A stretch of DNA of 64,000 nucleotides from Anisodus tanguticus (taxonomy: Eukaryota > Streptophyta > Magnoliopsida > Solanales > Solanaceae). Made by a program: the position numbers and the translations under genes. The stretch spans positions 30,648,001 through 30,712,000 of the forward strand of contig CM067549.1 of the NCBI GenBank assembly GCA_034509755.1, read 5' to 3'. Shown here in pieces: positions 22,956-33,765 of this stretch. How positions within the stretch are numbered: position 1 is the first letter of the stretch; each line of letters starts with the position of its first letter. The notes under the pieces are model-generated. The model made no database searches and was not told the DNA's origin. It saw only the letters and a program-made list of their open reading frames with translations.

Positions 22956-22967
22956 AGGTCAGTCCTA

Positions 22968-23211
22968 GGTAGTCTGTGAGCCATGTCTAGTAGAGTATTC
23001 TTTATGAGTGTGTTATGCACCACACTTATAAATAGGAGGCTGCCAGGCATTTAGGGATGGTTGCTGTTGTTTCACTCCTAGATCGTGCTGGTAGTCTGTG
23101 AGCCATGTCTAGTAGAGCATTCTTTATGAGTGTGTTATGCACCACACTTATAAATAGGAGGCTGCCAGGCATTTAAGGATGGTTGCTGTTCTTTCACTCC
23201 TAGATCGTGCT
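22968..23211. repeat. 122-bp tandem duplication in the leader
   Basis: Copies at 22968-23089 and 23090-23211 differ at only a few positions. Each contains a TATAAATAGG box and lies between the primer-binding site and gag. It probably postdates most of the element's decay, or arose in an active ancestor. Confidence 0.93.
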
Positions 23212-23270
23212 ATAGAGTTGAGTTAAATGGTTTGAGTCTAATTCATGCTCTAATTCCTTTTTTAGTAATC

Positions 23271-24620
23271 ATGCCAGTTAATACAAGGGATACTACTTGT
23301 AATCAAGCTGGTGCTGATAGGGGTGAAGGTACTAGTAATGCCCCGCCCGGCCAAGTTGATAGAACGAAAGCTCAGAAAGAATCGCACTCCCATGTATCAA
23401 TTGTTCCACCCCCTCAGGAGGAGATTAGAGGAGGTGCAATACCTCTAGCTCCGTAGGACACACTTCCTCTAGTTCCATATAATCCAGTTTCTCTAGTTCC
23501 TCTACCCGAATCTTCTGAGCACGGAGTGACAAATGTCGTACAACTATTAACACATATATTAGCAACCCAACAACGTCAGATAAAGGCTTTTACAGGCATT
23601 GGAAGTTCTATGACTTGAGTCCGCTAACATTCACTGGGGCTGATCCAAATGCAGTCCCCCAAGACTTTATTGATTAAATGTTGCGGGTATTGTGATTAAT
23701 GCATGCTTCAGAGACGTAGGCAGTAGAGTTGGCCTCTTTCAAGTTATGTGATGTGGTTGTTCTATGGTATGAGGCCTGTGAGTAGTCTCAAGGACCAGAT
23801 GCACCTCTCGCTGTATGAGAGGAGTTTATAGAAGCTTTTCTGGATCACTACTTTCCATTAGAGGTACGAGATGCTAAGGTGGAGAAATTTTTAAACCTCA
23901 AGTAGAGGGGTAGGAGTGTAAGGGAATATAGTCTATAGTTTGACTCCTTGGCTATGTATGCTCCAAATATCATAGATACAATGAGAGCTTGAATTCATCA
24001 GTTTGTGGTAGACATGGATCCAAACCTGATTGGAGAATGTACTACAGCCTCGTTAAGTAGACATATGGATATTGCTAGAATCCAGTCATATGCTCAGGGT
24101 GTTGAAGACCGTAAGTGGAAACTCCGAGAGGAAAGAAGTGCAGAGATAGTTGACCAAGAAGGCTAGGTCAGCTGGGTCATTCAGAGAAGCATCGGGTAGC
24201 TCCAGGCAACAATTTCCTTGACGTCCGCCTAAATTTGCTAATAGTGGTCCATCTCAGTTTCAAGGGCCTAGATATGATAGGTGTACTCAGTTTGGGCTAG
24301 GGAGGCATTCGAGAGCTTCATGTTTCTAGGAGCAAGGGAGTTCAATCTAGATGAGACCACCATTGCCACCTTGTGGTCAGTGTGGTAGGAGACATCCAAT
24401 ATGGTGTCGTCAGGGTACCGATGTGTGTTATAAGTGCGGTAAACCTGGTCATTACATACGCCGGTCTCTGAGTGGAGGTAGAAATGTACAGCTTAGCCGA
24501 CGAGATAGAAATCATCATTATCATCATCAAGTGTATTTCCGCAGAGTGGTGGGCCCAATCCTCAACAAGTAGAGGTAGAGGCCGAGGAGGAGCCTCTAGC
24601 TCAGGTGGTGTCAGAACCGC
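23271..24620 (+). pseudogene. Chromovirus gag remnant
   Basis: An ATG at 23271 opens MPVNTRDTTCNQAGAD, a typical start for this group, and runs to a stop at 23454. The capsid part (about 23590-24180) survives only in pieces across frames with several TAG/TGA stops. The zinc knuckle near 24427 reads CYKCGKPGHYIRRS: the last Cys of the CX2CX4HX4C motif is Ser, so it would not bind zinc normally. Confidence 0.82.
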
Positions 24621-24639
24621 ATTTACACTTTATCTGACC

Positions 24640-25165
24640 GCCGAGATTTGGAGTCATCTCTAAATGTTGCCACAGGTATACTATCCATCTTTACCAATGA
24701 TGTTTGTGCACTGTTAGATCCAGGCTCCAATTTGTCCTATGTTACGCCCTTTGTCACAAATAAATTTAGGTTTGAACCAGAACTGTTATCTAAGCCATAT
24801 GAAGTGGCTACACCGATTGGAGAAACGATTGTAGCAAGACGAATTTACAGGAATTGTACCATAACAGTTTGTAATCACCCTACTTTGGATAATTTATTCG
24901 AGTTACCTATGGTTGAGTTTGACATTATTATGGGCATGCCTTAGTTGGCTTTTTGCTATACAAATGTCGATTGTCGGACAAAGATTTACAAGTTTAGTTT
25001 TCTAGGCGAGCCGACCCTTGAATGGAAGGGCAATGCAGCTACGCCTAAAGGAACGTTTATTTCCTACCTGAAGGCAAGAAATATGATTTCTAAAAGTTAT
25101 ATATATCATTTGGTTTGGGCCAGGGATGCAAATACAAAACCCCAACCCTTCAGTCTGTCCCAATA
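24640..25165 (+). pseudogene. Chromovirus aspartic protease remnant
   Basis: Reads VCALLDPGSNLSYVTPFV with a DPGS active site as in other Tekay-type elements, then ELPMVEFDIIMGMP. A stop stands where the family normally has Trp-Leu (24942), and the frame resumes afterwards as LAFCYTNVDCRTKIYKFSF. The active-site Asp is kept but the chain is interrupted. Confidence 0.85.
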
Positions 25166-26658
25166 GTCAACAAATTTCCTGATATATTTCCGGACGAGCT
25201 TCCGGGTATTCCTCCAGAGTGGGAGATTGAGTTTACCATTGACGTAGTTTTAGATACGCAACTGATATCTATCCCTCCTTATTGAATGGCTACAGCTGAG
25301 CTGAGAGAGTTGAAGGAGCAGTTGAAAGATTTATTGGAAAAAGGTTTTTTCAGACCTATCACTTCGCCATGGGGTACACTAGTATTATTTGTTCGCAAGA
25401 AAGATGGTTCTTTAAGGATGTGCATCGACTATAGGCAATTGAATAAGGTCACTATAAAGAATAAGTATCCACTTATGAGGATCGATGATCTATTCGATCA
25501 ATTACAAGACACTAAGTATTTCTCAAATATTGACTTAAGGTCAGGATACCACCAATTAAAGGTAAAGGAGAAGGATATTTCGACGATAGCCTTTCGGACT
25601 AGGTATGACCATTTTGAGTTTCAGGTGATGTCTTTTGGACTAACTAATGCGCCACCAACCTTCATGGACCTAATGAATCGAGTCTTCAAGATATTTTTGG
25701 ATATCTTCGTGATTGTGTTCATTGACGATATTTGGTGTACTCACAGACTAAGGCAGACCATGTAGATCATTTTCGAGCGGCGTTACAGATGCTCAAAGAT
25801 CATAAGTTATATGCCAAATTTTCTAAATGCAAGTTTTGGTTAAACTCTGTTTCCTTTTTGGGCCATATTATATCGTCGGAAGGTATCAAAGTGGACACTC
25901 AGAAAATTGAGGCTGTGAAGAGTTGGCCGAGGGATAAAACCCCTACCAAAGTACGTAGCTTCTTGGGCTTAGCAGGATATTATCAGAGATTCGTGGAAGA
26001 CTTTTCTTCTATCTCAGCATTTATGACCAAGCTCACTCATATAGTAGCTAAGTTTCAGTGGACGAATGAGTGTGAGCATAGTTTTCAAGAACTGAAGGAT
26101 AGGTTGACATTACCTGTGTTAGCTCTTCCCAAAGGTATCGATGGGTATGTGGTTTATTGTGATGCCTCCATAGTTGGCGTAGGATGTTTTCTGATGCAGC
26201 ATGGAAAAGTTATAGCATATGCCTCGAGGCTATTAAGGAAGCACGAGGTGAACTATCCGACTCATGATCTTGAGTTTGCAACGGTAATCTTTGCCCTGAA
26301 GATGTGGCTTCATTATTTATATGGAGTCCACGTTGACGTATTCATGAACCATAAGAGTCTACAATATATATTCCTCCAGAAGGAGTTGAATTTAAGGGAA
26401 ATGAGATGGCTGGAGTTATTAAAGGACTACGATGTAGACATTTTATACCATCCCCGAAAGGCAAATGTCGTAGCTGATGCCTTAAGTCGTAAGTCCACGG
26501 GAAGTTTGGATGACATTGAAGCTAATAAGATAGAAATGACCAAAGAACTAAGTCGCTTAGCCTATTTAAATATGCGACTCATAGACACGGATGACGAAGG
26601 AGCGATGATGCAAAACACCACAGAATTATCCTTAATAGTCGAGGTAAAGGCAAAATAG
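25166..26658 (+). pseudogene. Chromovirus RT and RNase H, one frameshift from continuous
   Basis: Begins NKFPDIFPDELPGIPPE (about 25170), then a TGA where Arg is usual (25284), then a long RT frame at 25286-25765: FFRPITSPWG, RMCIDYRQLNKVTIK, VMSFGLTNAPPTFM, and the catalytic FIDD near 25720. A one-base loss right after FIDD (about 25730) shifts the frame; it resumes as KADHVDHF and runs to 26658. RNase H follows: VVYCDASIVGVGC with a catalytic Asp, YPTHDLEFATVIFALKMW with a catalytic Glu, FMNHKSLQYIF where the third Asp (usually TDH) is Asn, and VVADALSRKS. This is the best preserved gene of the window, but inactive. Confidence 0.93.
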
Positions 26659-27474
26659 CTTGAGGACCCCAAGTTGGTCCGAATGAAAGAAGGAATTCCT
26701 CTGTAGAAGAAGCCAATATTGGAGCTTATGGGACACGGTGTCCTTAGATATCAGGATCAACTATGCGTACCAAATGTAAGAGGACTCTGAGAGCAAATTA
26801 TGGTCAAAATCCACCAGTCCAGATTTTCCATTCATCCTGGATCGACAAAGATGTATGATGACCTTCAATAGGTTTATTGGTGGAATGGCATAAAGAAAGA
26901 TATTGCAGCATTTGTAGCTCAATGCTAGAATTGTCAATAAGTTAAGATCGAGCATCCGAAGCCTGGAGGCTTGCTACATCATATTGAAATTCCTACTTGT
27001 AAGTGGGAAATGATTAACATGGATTTTATCACTGGTTTACCCCGTTCTTATGGGAAGTTTGATTTCATTTGGGTTATCATAGATAGACTTACAAAATCAG
27101 CCCATTTCCTACTTGTTCATACTACTTTCTCGGCGGAGAATTATGCCAGGATGTATATTAAGAAAATAGTTCAATTTCATAGTGTTCCGGTCTCCATCAT
27201 ATCTGATAGAGGCGCTTAGTTTATGTCTCACTTTTGGAAGTCATTTCAGAAAAGTTTAGGAACCCATGTGAAGCTTACCATAGCTTTCCATCCACAGACT
27301 GACGGTCAAGTTGAACGCATAATCCAGACACTCGAAGACATGCTACGGGCTTGTGTATTATTTTTCAAAGGTAGATGAGACAATCATTTCCCCTCATTAA
27401 GTTTGCTTACAACAACAACTATCATTCTAGCATCAAGATGGCCCCGTATGAGGCATTGTATGGGAAAAAGTATA
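26659..27474 (+). pseudogene. Chromovirus integrase, cut by the array
   Basis: The HHCC part is readable (IHQSRFSIHPGSTKMYDDL, then C.NCQ) with stops replacing Gln codons. The catalytic core follows: WEMINMDFITGLPRSYGKFD with the first Asp, PVSIISDRGA with the second, and DGQVERIIQTLEDML with the Glu of DDE. The last readable part is MAPYEALYGKK, which should lead to the C-terminal domain. Instead the sequence changes at 27475 into the LTR of the array. Confidence 0.92.
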
Positions 27475-28316
27475 TGATGGAAAAATCCCCGTGAACTCAA
27501 GGTGTCTACTTGATCTTCGAAGTGTTAAGCTTGGTGTCCCAAAGAAGGTAGATCATCCAAAGATAATATGTATCAAATGTCATGGGAAATGGAGTGGAAT
27601 TGGACTTGTTACATGAAGTTGCAATTACATGTTTTATTCGGCTTTGTATGTTGGTCTTAGCCGAGACCATGTTTTCTTTTAGCATGATGTTTTCTTTTAT
27701 TTCTTAGCTTAACTTTTAGCTCTTAGATTAGGACATGATGTAACATATATTTAACCCTTAGCTCCCATTAGGACACAATTAATAAACTATGTAAAGAAGG
27801 AGACAAAGCCAAGAGGAGACCAAAACCGTGTAAAGGTTGTCCAAACCAAGATGGCAAGGACAAATGATGACTTGGTCGACACCATGGGAAGGAAAATGAT
27901 GTTCTAGAGAATGAGGCTTCCAAGGTAACAAATTAATGAATTAAAATACAACAAAGTCGTCCAAAGAGAAGGCCAAGAGGGGGCGGAGAAATGGCTTGAC
28001 AACCAAGTACAAAGAATGGAAGCTTCCAAACCCATTCCAAGAAGATGAGATCCTTGAGATGTCCAATTCATTCCCTTTTTGGCCTGGACTCCACAAAGAG
28101 GTGTGAAGGAGTTTGAGCTCAACATTCTCTCCAAGAAAAGACAAACCTTTTCCCACTGACCACACCCTCTTAGCCACCCGAAATAGCCCTCAAACACCCC
28201 ACTGTTCCACCAAACCGAGAATCTGAGAACCCCATTTTGACATCCATTTTCGGGTCAACCCGAATATCCTCCACACCAGACCCAATTACCCAACATCACC
28301 CCTCCTTATATCATCA
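27475..28316 (+). mobile_element. Unit 1 LTR, internally deleted (842 bp)
   Basis: Edge unit. The first 700 bases are colinear with the other LTRs but carry private differences, for example around 27580. Then the LTR jumps from the CTCTTAGCCA block to CCCGAAATAG: 1090 bp, equivalent to 30633-31722 of unit 2, are missing, with CCA shared at both breakpoints. The lost part includes the TATA box and the three-block repeat, so this LTR lacks its promoter. Confidence 0.92.
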
Positions 28317-29948
28317 GATTGGTATCCGATCAAGTGTGCAATGCGATTATTGATGGAAGAAGTAGTGTTAACTTGTCTTCCGAGGAGATGATATACAAGT
28401 TAAAGTTTCCCACTCGCAATCATCCGAAGCCATATGATCTCCAATGGATGAAACAAGATGAAAATCTAAGAATCATAACACAAACTCTTGTTAGCTTCCG
28501 GATTGGAAAGTATGAAGATGAAATATGGTGTGACGTCCTTCCCGTGGATGCATGTCATATTTTGTTGGGGAAACCATGGCAACTTGACACGCAGGCACAA
28601 CATGATGAAGGAAGGAATACTTATTCTTTTCGGAAACATGATAAGAAAATCCGACTAGTGCCGATGTCACCTAGTGAGATGAAGGACTTGAGAATCCGAC
28701 GTGCAAATATTCGTGAAGCCGAGGCTCTTTCACTTAGTGCACGAAGGATAGAGGAAGAATCAAATAAGGGGAGTCCTACGGACTCATTGATATGCCAGAA
28801 AGGGAGAACAATGCGAAGTTGTAGAAATTGCCGATGCGGAGGAACTCCCAAATGATGTTGCATCCGGAACACTACCAACGGAAGATAGTGAGATTTCCCT
28901 TGATTTATTTTCAAGGAGTTCATTGTCTACTCACCGATACTATGGATTCCAAGAACAATAATGGGTGGGCAAAAGCTAAATGAGCCTTAGTCCGTGCATC
29001 ATTCCTATGCCGAGATCGAAAGATCTTTTTGAGTTTGCAACCGGACCACCAATGGAAAGCATTGGACATACTCTTGGTTTATTTTCGAGAGGTTCTTTGC
29101 CCAATCAACAATTTTGCAAAGACATTCTGGAAATGGCTAAGGAAGTATAACAACACACGCAAGAAACATTAGGAAAGGGCCTTGTCCAAAAGAACTTTAG
29201 GCCGTATACGGCACACGACTTGTTGATGCCAAAAGAGCATAAGAAGTGGTACACTTGTGTTACCATCCAAGCCATCGGCAACATTGTGAAAGACAATCTC
29301 TCTTTTCCGAGGCTAAAATTTTATTTTGAAGCCAAGTGGTTCTACAAGAATGACTCAAGAGAGGATATCATTTATGGGGAACCTACGAAGAAGATGCACG
29401 GATGATGATCCTCGAGGTCGAGTTTGGTTTGAGAAAATGGCTTATAATTCCATTTGGATGGTGTGACGCCCCAAACCTTTGCCTATACAAGGTATCACGT
29501 CCATCCTTGGGACACTTAACATCATCCGAGGGCTTGTGTGCTAACCCAACCACGACGGAGCCTATTCAAAGACGGTCTAAGGCTACGGAATTCATGGCGG
29601 TACATAGTTGCTTTGATTCAACTCCTTCTTCTCATCATGTCATATGGAATTACTATGACCTTACTGCCTCTAGCACAAAATTGAATGGTGTGTTGTACCG
29701 TTATGCTATCTATGACAAGGCATTATATTAAATGAGAGTCATGGCACACTATGGGCAACCTTCTGAGTCAAAACTGTTTCGCTTGTATTCGGATCCCTAT
29801 TTAGCGAGTTTAGAGAAAGGCGTCCACAAAATAAAACTTCCGAACTTATCTAGAGGTGGAAATATTAAATCAACACTTATTTTTGAGAATTTTTTTCACA
29901 CTTAGATAGCGCGAATTCGAGGACAAATTATTTCAAAGAAGGGGAATT
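28317..29948 (+). pseudogene. Unit 1 pol relic
   Basis: A second deletion of 269 bp, with AAG at the breakpoints (equivalent to 31881-32149 in unit 2), joins the primer-site region straight to the protease. The frame 28319-28855 therefore runs from GATCAAG into CNAIIDGRSSVN. The frame is lost at the KGRTMRS variant shared with units 3 and 4. RT and RNase H pieces follow (29220-29405 and 29402-29731), broken as in units 2-5. Confidence 0.88.
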
Positions 29949-30712
29949 TGATGGGAAAATCCCCGTGAACTCAAGGTGTCCACTTGAACTTCGAAGTGTT
30001 AAGCTTGGCGTCCCAAAGAAGGTAGATCATCCAAAGATAATATGCCTCAAATGGAATGGGAAATGGAGTGGAATTGGACTTGTTACATGAAGTTGCAATT
30101 ACATGTTTTATTCGTCTTTGTATGTTGGTCTTAGCCGAGACCATGTTTTATTTTATTTCTTAGCTTAAGTTTTAGCTCTTAGATTAGGACATGATGTAAC
30201 ATATATTTAACCCTTAGCTCCCATTAGGACACAATTAATAAACTATGTAAAGAAGGAGACAAAGCCAAGAGGAGACCAAAACCGTGTAAAGGTTGTCCAA
30301 ACCAAGATGGCAAGGACAAATGATGACTTGGTCGACACCATGGGAAGGAAAATGATGTTCTAGAGAATGAGGCTTCCAAGGTAACAAATTAATGAATTAA
30401 AATACAACAAATTCGACCAAAGAGAAGGCCAAGAGGGGGCGGAGAAATGGCTTGACAACCAAGTACAAAGAATGGAAGCTTCCAAACCCATTCCAAGAAG
30501 ATGAGATCCTTGAGATGTCCAATTCATTCCCTTTTTGGCCTGGACTCCACAAAGAGGTGTGAAGGAGTTTGAGCTCAACATTCTCTCCAAGAAAAGACAA
30601 ACCTTTTCCCACTGACCACACCCTCTTAGCCAACAAGAAAACCCAAACCCTTTTCCCACTTGGCCGAAAGTCTTCAAGTAGTTTTTGTCTTCTAGAATAG
30701 TATTTTGTTTAC

Positions 30713-30720
30713 TATAAATA
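30713..30720 (+). promoter_or_regulatory. Probable LTR TATA box (unit 2; repeated in units 3-10)
   Basis: CTATAAATAAGG, 764 bases into the LTR, is conserved in all complete units and in the old relative at 17050. A promoter in each monomer would send transcripts rightward through the array. Prediction only. Confidence 0.65.
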
Positions 30721-30842
30721 AGGAACCTTAGGACTTGTATATGAGCAGAGTTGATTGACAGAAAAAATTTAGTGTTTACTCATTTGCTAATTGTATTCAC
30801 TTGTGTGTGTCTACTCTTAGTCTGTTCTTGTGTGAGTCAAAC

Positions 30843-31015
30843 CCTTGGTGTAAGTTTAGCTAAGATTGTGTGACTTAGTTGAACCCTAACTAAGGTTTCC
30901 CTTTGGTGTAAGTTTGGTTAAGACTTTGTGACTTAACTAAACCCAAGCTTGAGGAACCCCTTGGTAGTAACCGAACGTTGGAACTTGTGTGATCCAACCT
31001 AGCCTAAGCATAGGG
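30843..31015 (+). repeat. Three-block repeat inside the LTR (~58 bp each)
   Basis: Blocks near 30843, 30900 and 30958 share CYTTGGTGTAAGTTT-like starts, a central TTGTGTGAYYYA and an AACCCAAGCTNAGG-like end. The same three blocks occur, diverged, in the old LTR at about 17205-17380, so the structure predates the array. Confidence 0.85.
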
Positions 31016-31862
31016 TCTATCTTAAGGTTTCCGGCAAACCTTACCTGGTTAGTATTCGGGCTTGTACTTAGTTACCCCGGTCTAGTCCTTGTACAATTGG
31101 TCACCCTCATTAAGGTGTCGACTTGGGCATTAAAACCCCCTCGTAATTATCCTTACCATATGGACCGCATTCCACTACAACCACAATAACCAAACACTTA
31201 ACCCAAAACGTACCAACCAACACTTGGTTTGTGTCCTCGGGTTTGTACCATGCATACCGTGTCCATCCCTCATCCAAACTATCTCATTACTTTCACCCCA
31301 CACTCCAGAATACATTAAAACCATCCTCCACAAAGGCCAAGTCCCGCAACCATCTACAAAGTCCCTTCCAATCCCAAGAACACACAAACAGTCCATTACA
31401 ATCACCAACCGAGACCTCACCGCCTCGCTTTAGTCCCGCAGCAGTTCCACCACCAAACCACCAATTCCAGAGCATTTCCAGACCCTCAACATACTTGGAA
31501 CACCTCCACAAAAGGCCTCAGTCCTTTTCGAACTATATCTACCCGAAATAGTCTCTGAATCCCACACTGCCCGGCGATAACGCCCGTACTGAGAACCTTA
31601 GTGTTTCAGTAAACTTCCGACACGTTACACAACTGAAATAACCAAGCCCGACCATCAAAGAAACCCCCAACGTTCCTAAAACAGCACCATAAAACTTCTT
31701 GACCCAACGCCTTGTGGATCCACCCGAAATAGCCCTCAAACACCCCACTGTTCCACCAAACCGAGAATCCGAGAACCCCATTTTGACATCCATTTTCGGG
31801 TCAACCCGAATATCCTCCACACCAGACCCAATTACCCAACATCACCCCTCCTTATATCATCA

Positions 31863-33765
31863 GATTGGTATCCGATCAAGGACATCCCGTCCCACGCTTT
31901 GACGTTATGGAGCAAATAAGTGATGAACTCAAAAGGTTCCTAGCCAAAATTGTCAAGGAGCAAGTGCAAATCTTTAAAGGGGGCTTGCGGGACATACCTT
32001 GAAGAGTCAAGCCAATTCTGAAGTTGTATATACTTACCCAAGGTGTGAAGGCTTGGTACTCCAACGTGAGTTGGAAGTTCCACACAAAAATCCGAAGGAA
32101 TCACAAAGAGATCAACTTTTCTACACACGGTGCAAAGTAAAAGATAAAGTGTGCAATGCGATTATTGATGGAAGAAGTAGTGTTAACTTGTCTTCCGAGG
32201 AGATGATATACAAGTTAAAGTTTCCCACTCGCACTCATCCGAAGCCATATGATCTCCAATGGATGAAACAAGATGAAAATCTAAGAATCATAACACAAAC
32301 TCTTGTTAGCTTCCGGATTGGAAAGTATGAAGATGAAATATGGTGTGACGTCCTTCCCATGGATGCATGTCATATTTTGCTGGGGAAACCATGGCAACTT
32401 GACACGCAGGCACAACATGATGAAGGAAGGAATACTTATTCTTTTCGGAAACATGATAAGAAAATCCGACTAGTGCCGATGTCACCTAGTGAGATGAAGG
32501 ACTTGAGAATCCGACGTGCAAATATTCGTGAAGCCGAGGCTCTTTCACTTAGTGCACGAAGGATAGAGGAAGAATCAAATAAGGGGAGTCCTACGGACTC
32601 ATTGATATGCCAGGAAAGGGAGAACAATGCAGAAGTTGTAGAAATTGCCGATGCGGAGGAACTCCCAAATGATGTTGCATCCGGAACACTACCAACGGAA
32701 GATAGTGAGATTTCCCTTGATTTATTTTCAAGGAGTTCATTGTCTACTCACCGATACTATGGATTCCAAGAACAATAATGGGTGGGCAAAAGCTAAATGA
32801 GCCTTAGTCCGTGCATCATTCCTATGCCGAGATCGAAAGATCTTTTTGAGTTTGCAACCGGACCACCAATGGAAAGCATTGGACATACTCTTGGTTTATT
32901 TTCGAGAGGTTCTTTGCCCAATCAACAATTTTGCAAAGACATTCTGGAAATGGCTAAGGAAGTATAACAACACACGCAAGAAACATTAGGAAAGGGCCTT
33001 GTCCAAAAGAACTTTAGGCCGTATACGACACACGACTTGTTGATGCCAAAAGAGCATAAGAAGTGGTACACTTGTGTTACCATCCAAGCCATCGGCAACA
33101 TTGTGAAAGACAATCTCTCTTTTCCGAGGCTAAAATTTTATTTTGAAGCCAAGTGGTTCTACAAGAATGACTCAAGAGAGGATATCATTTATGGGGAACC
33201 TACGAAGAAGATGCACGGATGATGATCCTCGAGGTCGAGTTTGGTTTGAGAAAATGGCTTATAATTCCATTTGGATGGTGTGACGCCCCAAACCTTTGCC
33301 TATACAAGGTATCACGTCCATCCTTGGGACACTTAACATCATCCGAGGGCTTGTGTGCTAACCCAACCACGACGGAGCCTATTCAAAGACGGTCTAAGGC
33401 TACGGAATTCATGGCGGTACATAGTTGCTTTGATTCAACTCCTTCTTCTCATCATGTCATATGGAATTACTATGACCTTACTGCCTCTAGCACAAAATTG
33501 AATGGTGTGTTGTACCGTTATGCTATCTATGACAAGGCATTATATTAAATGAGAGTCATGGCACACTATGGGCAACCTTCTGAGTCAAAACTGTTTCGCT
33601 TGTATTCGGATCCCTATTTAGCGAGTTTAGAGAAAGGCGTCCACAAAATAAAACTTCCGAACTTATCTAGAGGTGGAAATATTAAATCAACACTTATTTT
33701 TGAGAATTTTTTTCACACTTAGATAGCGCGAATTCGAGGACAAATTATTTCAAAGAAGGGGAATT
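31863..33765 (+). pseudogene. Unit 2 pol relic (protease, RT, RNase H pieces)
   Basis: The primer-binding site TGGTATCCGATC (31866-31877) has two mismatches to the iMet form. Almost no gag remains. The protease frame 31999-32778 (259 codons) reads RDQLFYTRCKVKDKVC, then IIDGRSSVN where active relatives have ID(G/S)GS, then DEIWCDVLPMDACHILLGKPW. The linker PNDVASGTLP leads to RT pieces: GLVQKNFRPYTAHDLLMPK, ...CVTIQAIGNIV, FPRL, and WLIIPFGWCDAPN. No YxDD motif is seen. An RNase H piece follows: STKLNGVLYRYAIYDKALY, a stop, then HYGQPSESKLF. Then comes the polypurine tract. No integrase. Confidence 0.88.
33752..33765 (+). promoter_or_regulatory. Polypurine tract before the next LTR (unit 2/3 junction)
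   Basis: CAAAGAAGGGGAATT lies directly before TGATGG, preceded by ATTCGAGGAC. The ATTCGAGGACGAAT motif followed by a polypurine tract is characteristic of the 3' internal end of plant Ty3/gypsy elements. The same junction recurs between all units. Confidence 0.88.

Larger units (their letters stand above)
20792..27474 (+). mobile_element. Ty3/gypsy chromovirus (Tekay/Del-like), 3' end missing
   Basis: 5' LTR, primer-binding site, then gag, protease, RT, RNase H and integrase in gypsy order. All are broken by stops and frameshifts. RT and RNase H match the Tekay/Del chromovirus pattern closely: LRMCIDYRQLNKVTIKNKYP, FSNIDLRSGYHQL, HDLEFATVIFALKMW, KANVVADALSRKS. The element stops inside the integrase at 27474, where the satellite array begins. 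No 3' LTR or chromodomain region lies in the window. If it survives, it should be on the far side of the array. Confidence 0.93.
29949..31862 (+). mobile_element. Unit 2 LTR (reference copy, 1914 bp)
   Basis: First complete LTR. Landmarks: TATAAATA box at 30713-30720; CAGAGTTGAT shortly after; three related blocks of about 58 bp at roughly 30843-31015, each with a GGTGTAAGTT/GTAACC start and TTGTGTGA or TTTGTGAC; then a C-rich 0.8 kb on the plus strand ending CATCA. Both terminal five bases form an inverted pair, TGATG/CATCA. Minus-strand frames here repeat in every unit only because the DNA repeats. Confidence 0.95.

Noticed and set aside
31224..31551. Plus-strand Pro/Ser/His-rich frames in the C-rich half of each LTR
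   Set aside because: Composition-driven open frames in C-rich DNA. Two overlapping frames are open at once and indels between units break them freely.
30360..31820. Repeated minus-strand frames of 79-105 codons in every array unit (for example 30360-30677 and 31539-31820)
   Set aside because: They lie inside the LTR, show no domain, overlap each other in different frames, and recur only because the whole unit is duplicated. The diverged LTR at 17 kb does not keep them.
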